From positions 1-64,000 of the forward strand of contig NZ_JBGCCH010000032.1 of NCBI RefSeq assembly GCF_041261205.1: DNA of 64,000 nucleotides, read 5' to 3'. Of this stretch, positions 63,506-64,000 are shown in pieces (position 1 is the stretch's first letter; every line of letters begins with the position of its first letter). A program made the translations under genes and the position numbers. The notes under the pieces are model-generated. The model did no database searches. It was not told the origin of the DNA and was given only the letters and a program-made list of their open reading frames with translations. This DNA comes from Catenulispora sp. MAP5-51 (GTDB lineage: Bacteria > Actinomycetota > Actinomycetes > Streptomycetales > Catenulisporaceae).

Positions 63506-64000
63506 TCAGTGCCGCCGCCGCGGCATCCCGCTCATCGCGCTGACCGCTCTGTCCCAGCCCCACAGCCCGCGTCTGGCGGCGCGCCTGCGCGCCTTGGCGC
63601 TCTTGGCCGCGCCGTCCGGATAGAACCAGCGGAACCAGGGCGAGCCGGGCCGGGCCAACCGTAACGCGGCGACCAGCGCCAGGAACGGGATCATGACGCC
63701 GCCGACCCCGAGGAAGAACCGGCCCTTGAGCACGGCGACGACTGCCAAGCCCAGGTTCACCGCCAGGAACCCCGCGAAGAAGAGCCGGCTCTCCCCCTGT
63801 TGCCGCGCGAACGGATTGGACGCCACGAGCAGCACCAAGCCGATCCCGGCCGCGAAGACGACGGCGTCCACCGACTTGCGCCCCTCCTCGGCCCAGTAGA
63901 CGTCGTCGAGGAGCAGCCAGAGGGCGTATTCGTCGAGCGTCAGCGCCGCCCCGACCGCGAAGGCGGCGGCCAGTACTGGCCGCCAGGCCCCGTGCGGGAC
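63506..64000 (-). CDS. integral membrane protein, 5' end beyond the window
   Basis: 164 residues are visible and the frame stays open to the window edge, so the start is missing. It reads LDEYALWLLLDDVYWAEEGRKSVDAVVFAAGIGLVLLVAS, then two further helices (LFFAGFLAVNLGLAVVAVL, FFLGVGGVMIPFLALVAALRLA) and a basic C-terminus (KSAKARRRAARRGLWGWDRAV). This LDE-ALWL-L-DVYW-EEGR pattern is shared by a family of actinobacterial membrane proteins of unknown function. A start at 63871 would be internal. Confidence 0.75.
   Translation of the reverse strand, partial: VPHGAWRPVLAAAFAVGAALTLDEYALWLLLDDVYWAEEGRKSVDAVVFAAGIGLVLLVASNPFARQQGESRLFFAGFLAVNLGLAVVAVLKGRFFLGVGGVMIPFLALVAALRLARPGSPWFRWFYPDGAAKSAKARRRAARRGLWGWDRAVSAMSGMPRRRH

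Overview
This is chromosomal DNA of very high GC content with strong third-position GC bias and many GTG/TTG starts. It also has ATGA/GTGA stop-start overlaps, Tat and lipoprotein signals, a SigE-type ECF sigma factor and a eukaryotic-type Ser/Thr kinase. It reads as a filamentous actinobacterium (Streptomyces/Catenulispora-like). The order hisE-ribH-ribBA-ribE ... rpe ... rsmB-fmt-def-priA, and later cmk-plsC-der followed by tRNA-Pro, matches gene orders known from streptomycetes. The genus cannot be fixed by reading alone.

Layout. 0.1-3.6 kb: hisE and a riboflavin operon (ribE-ribBA-ribH, minus strand) under an FMN riboswitch. 3.8-9.2 kb: Ser/Thr kinase, rpe, a small tandem-HTH protein, an acyl-CoA synthetase and an SDR. 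9.3-17.7 kb: lipoprotein, M1 peptidase, then the translation/replication block priA-def-fmt-rsmB on the minus strand and a cupin. 17.8-20.4 kb: two membrane proteins around almost 1 kb of repetitive DNA. 20.4-30.4 kb: an orphan MsiK-like ATPase, an acyl-CoA synthetase/DUF35/thiolase-like operon resembling actinobacterial steroid catabolism genes, an ECF sigma factor with a membrane partner, and a nitronate monooxygenase. Two KstR-like palindromes precede the lipid operon and the monooxygenase.

30.4-36.1 kb: an OpuC-type ABC importer (ATPase, two permeases, two binding lipoproteins) wraps a cysteine dioxygenase-rhodanese pair preceded by a cysteine-containing leader peptide. 36.2-43.1 kb: a CBS protein, then a seven-gene, mostly stop-start-coupled MoxR/DUF58/DUF4129 membrane locus. 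43.1-51.4 kb: SURF1, a PP2C phosphatase, an SRPBCC protein, and a copper/cytochrome-oxidase block (YcnI, SCO1, PCuAC, CopC-CopD, Tat-exported DyP peroxidase). 51.4-56.6 kb: a pseudokinase-like membrane protein, a VOC protein, an SMR pump and cmk-plsC-der.

56.7-64 kb: past tRNA-Pro(GGG) the sequence becomes an insertion-sequence graveyard. It has one intact rve transposase, an IS30 tail, two fragments of a second transposase type, a frameshifted and truncated YdeP-type oxidoreductase and a membrane gene without a start. Among them lie an isochorismatase-like gene, an MmgE/PrpD gene and an alpha/beta hydrolase.

The most unusual non-genic signal is short tandem repeats that overlap or directly follow stop codons of four unrelated genes (near 1.15, 18.5, 20.35 and 29.15 kb). 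The most interesting gene-level hypotheses are the sulfur-linked OpuC importer and the KstR-box-linked lipid operon.
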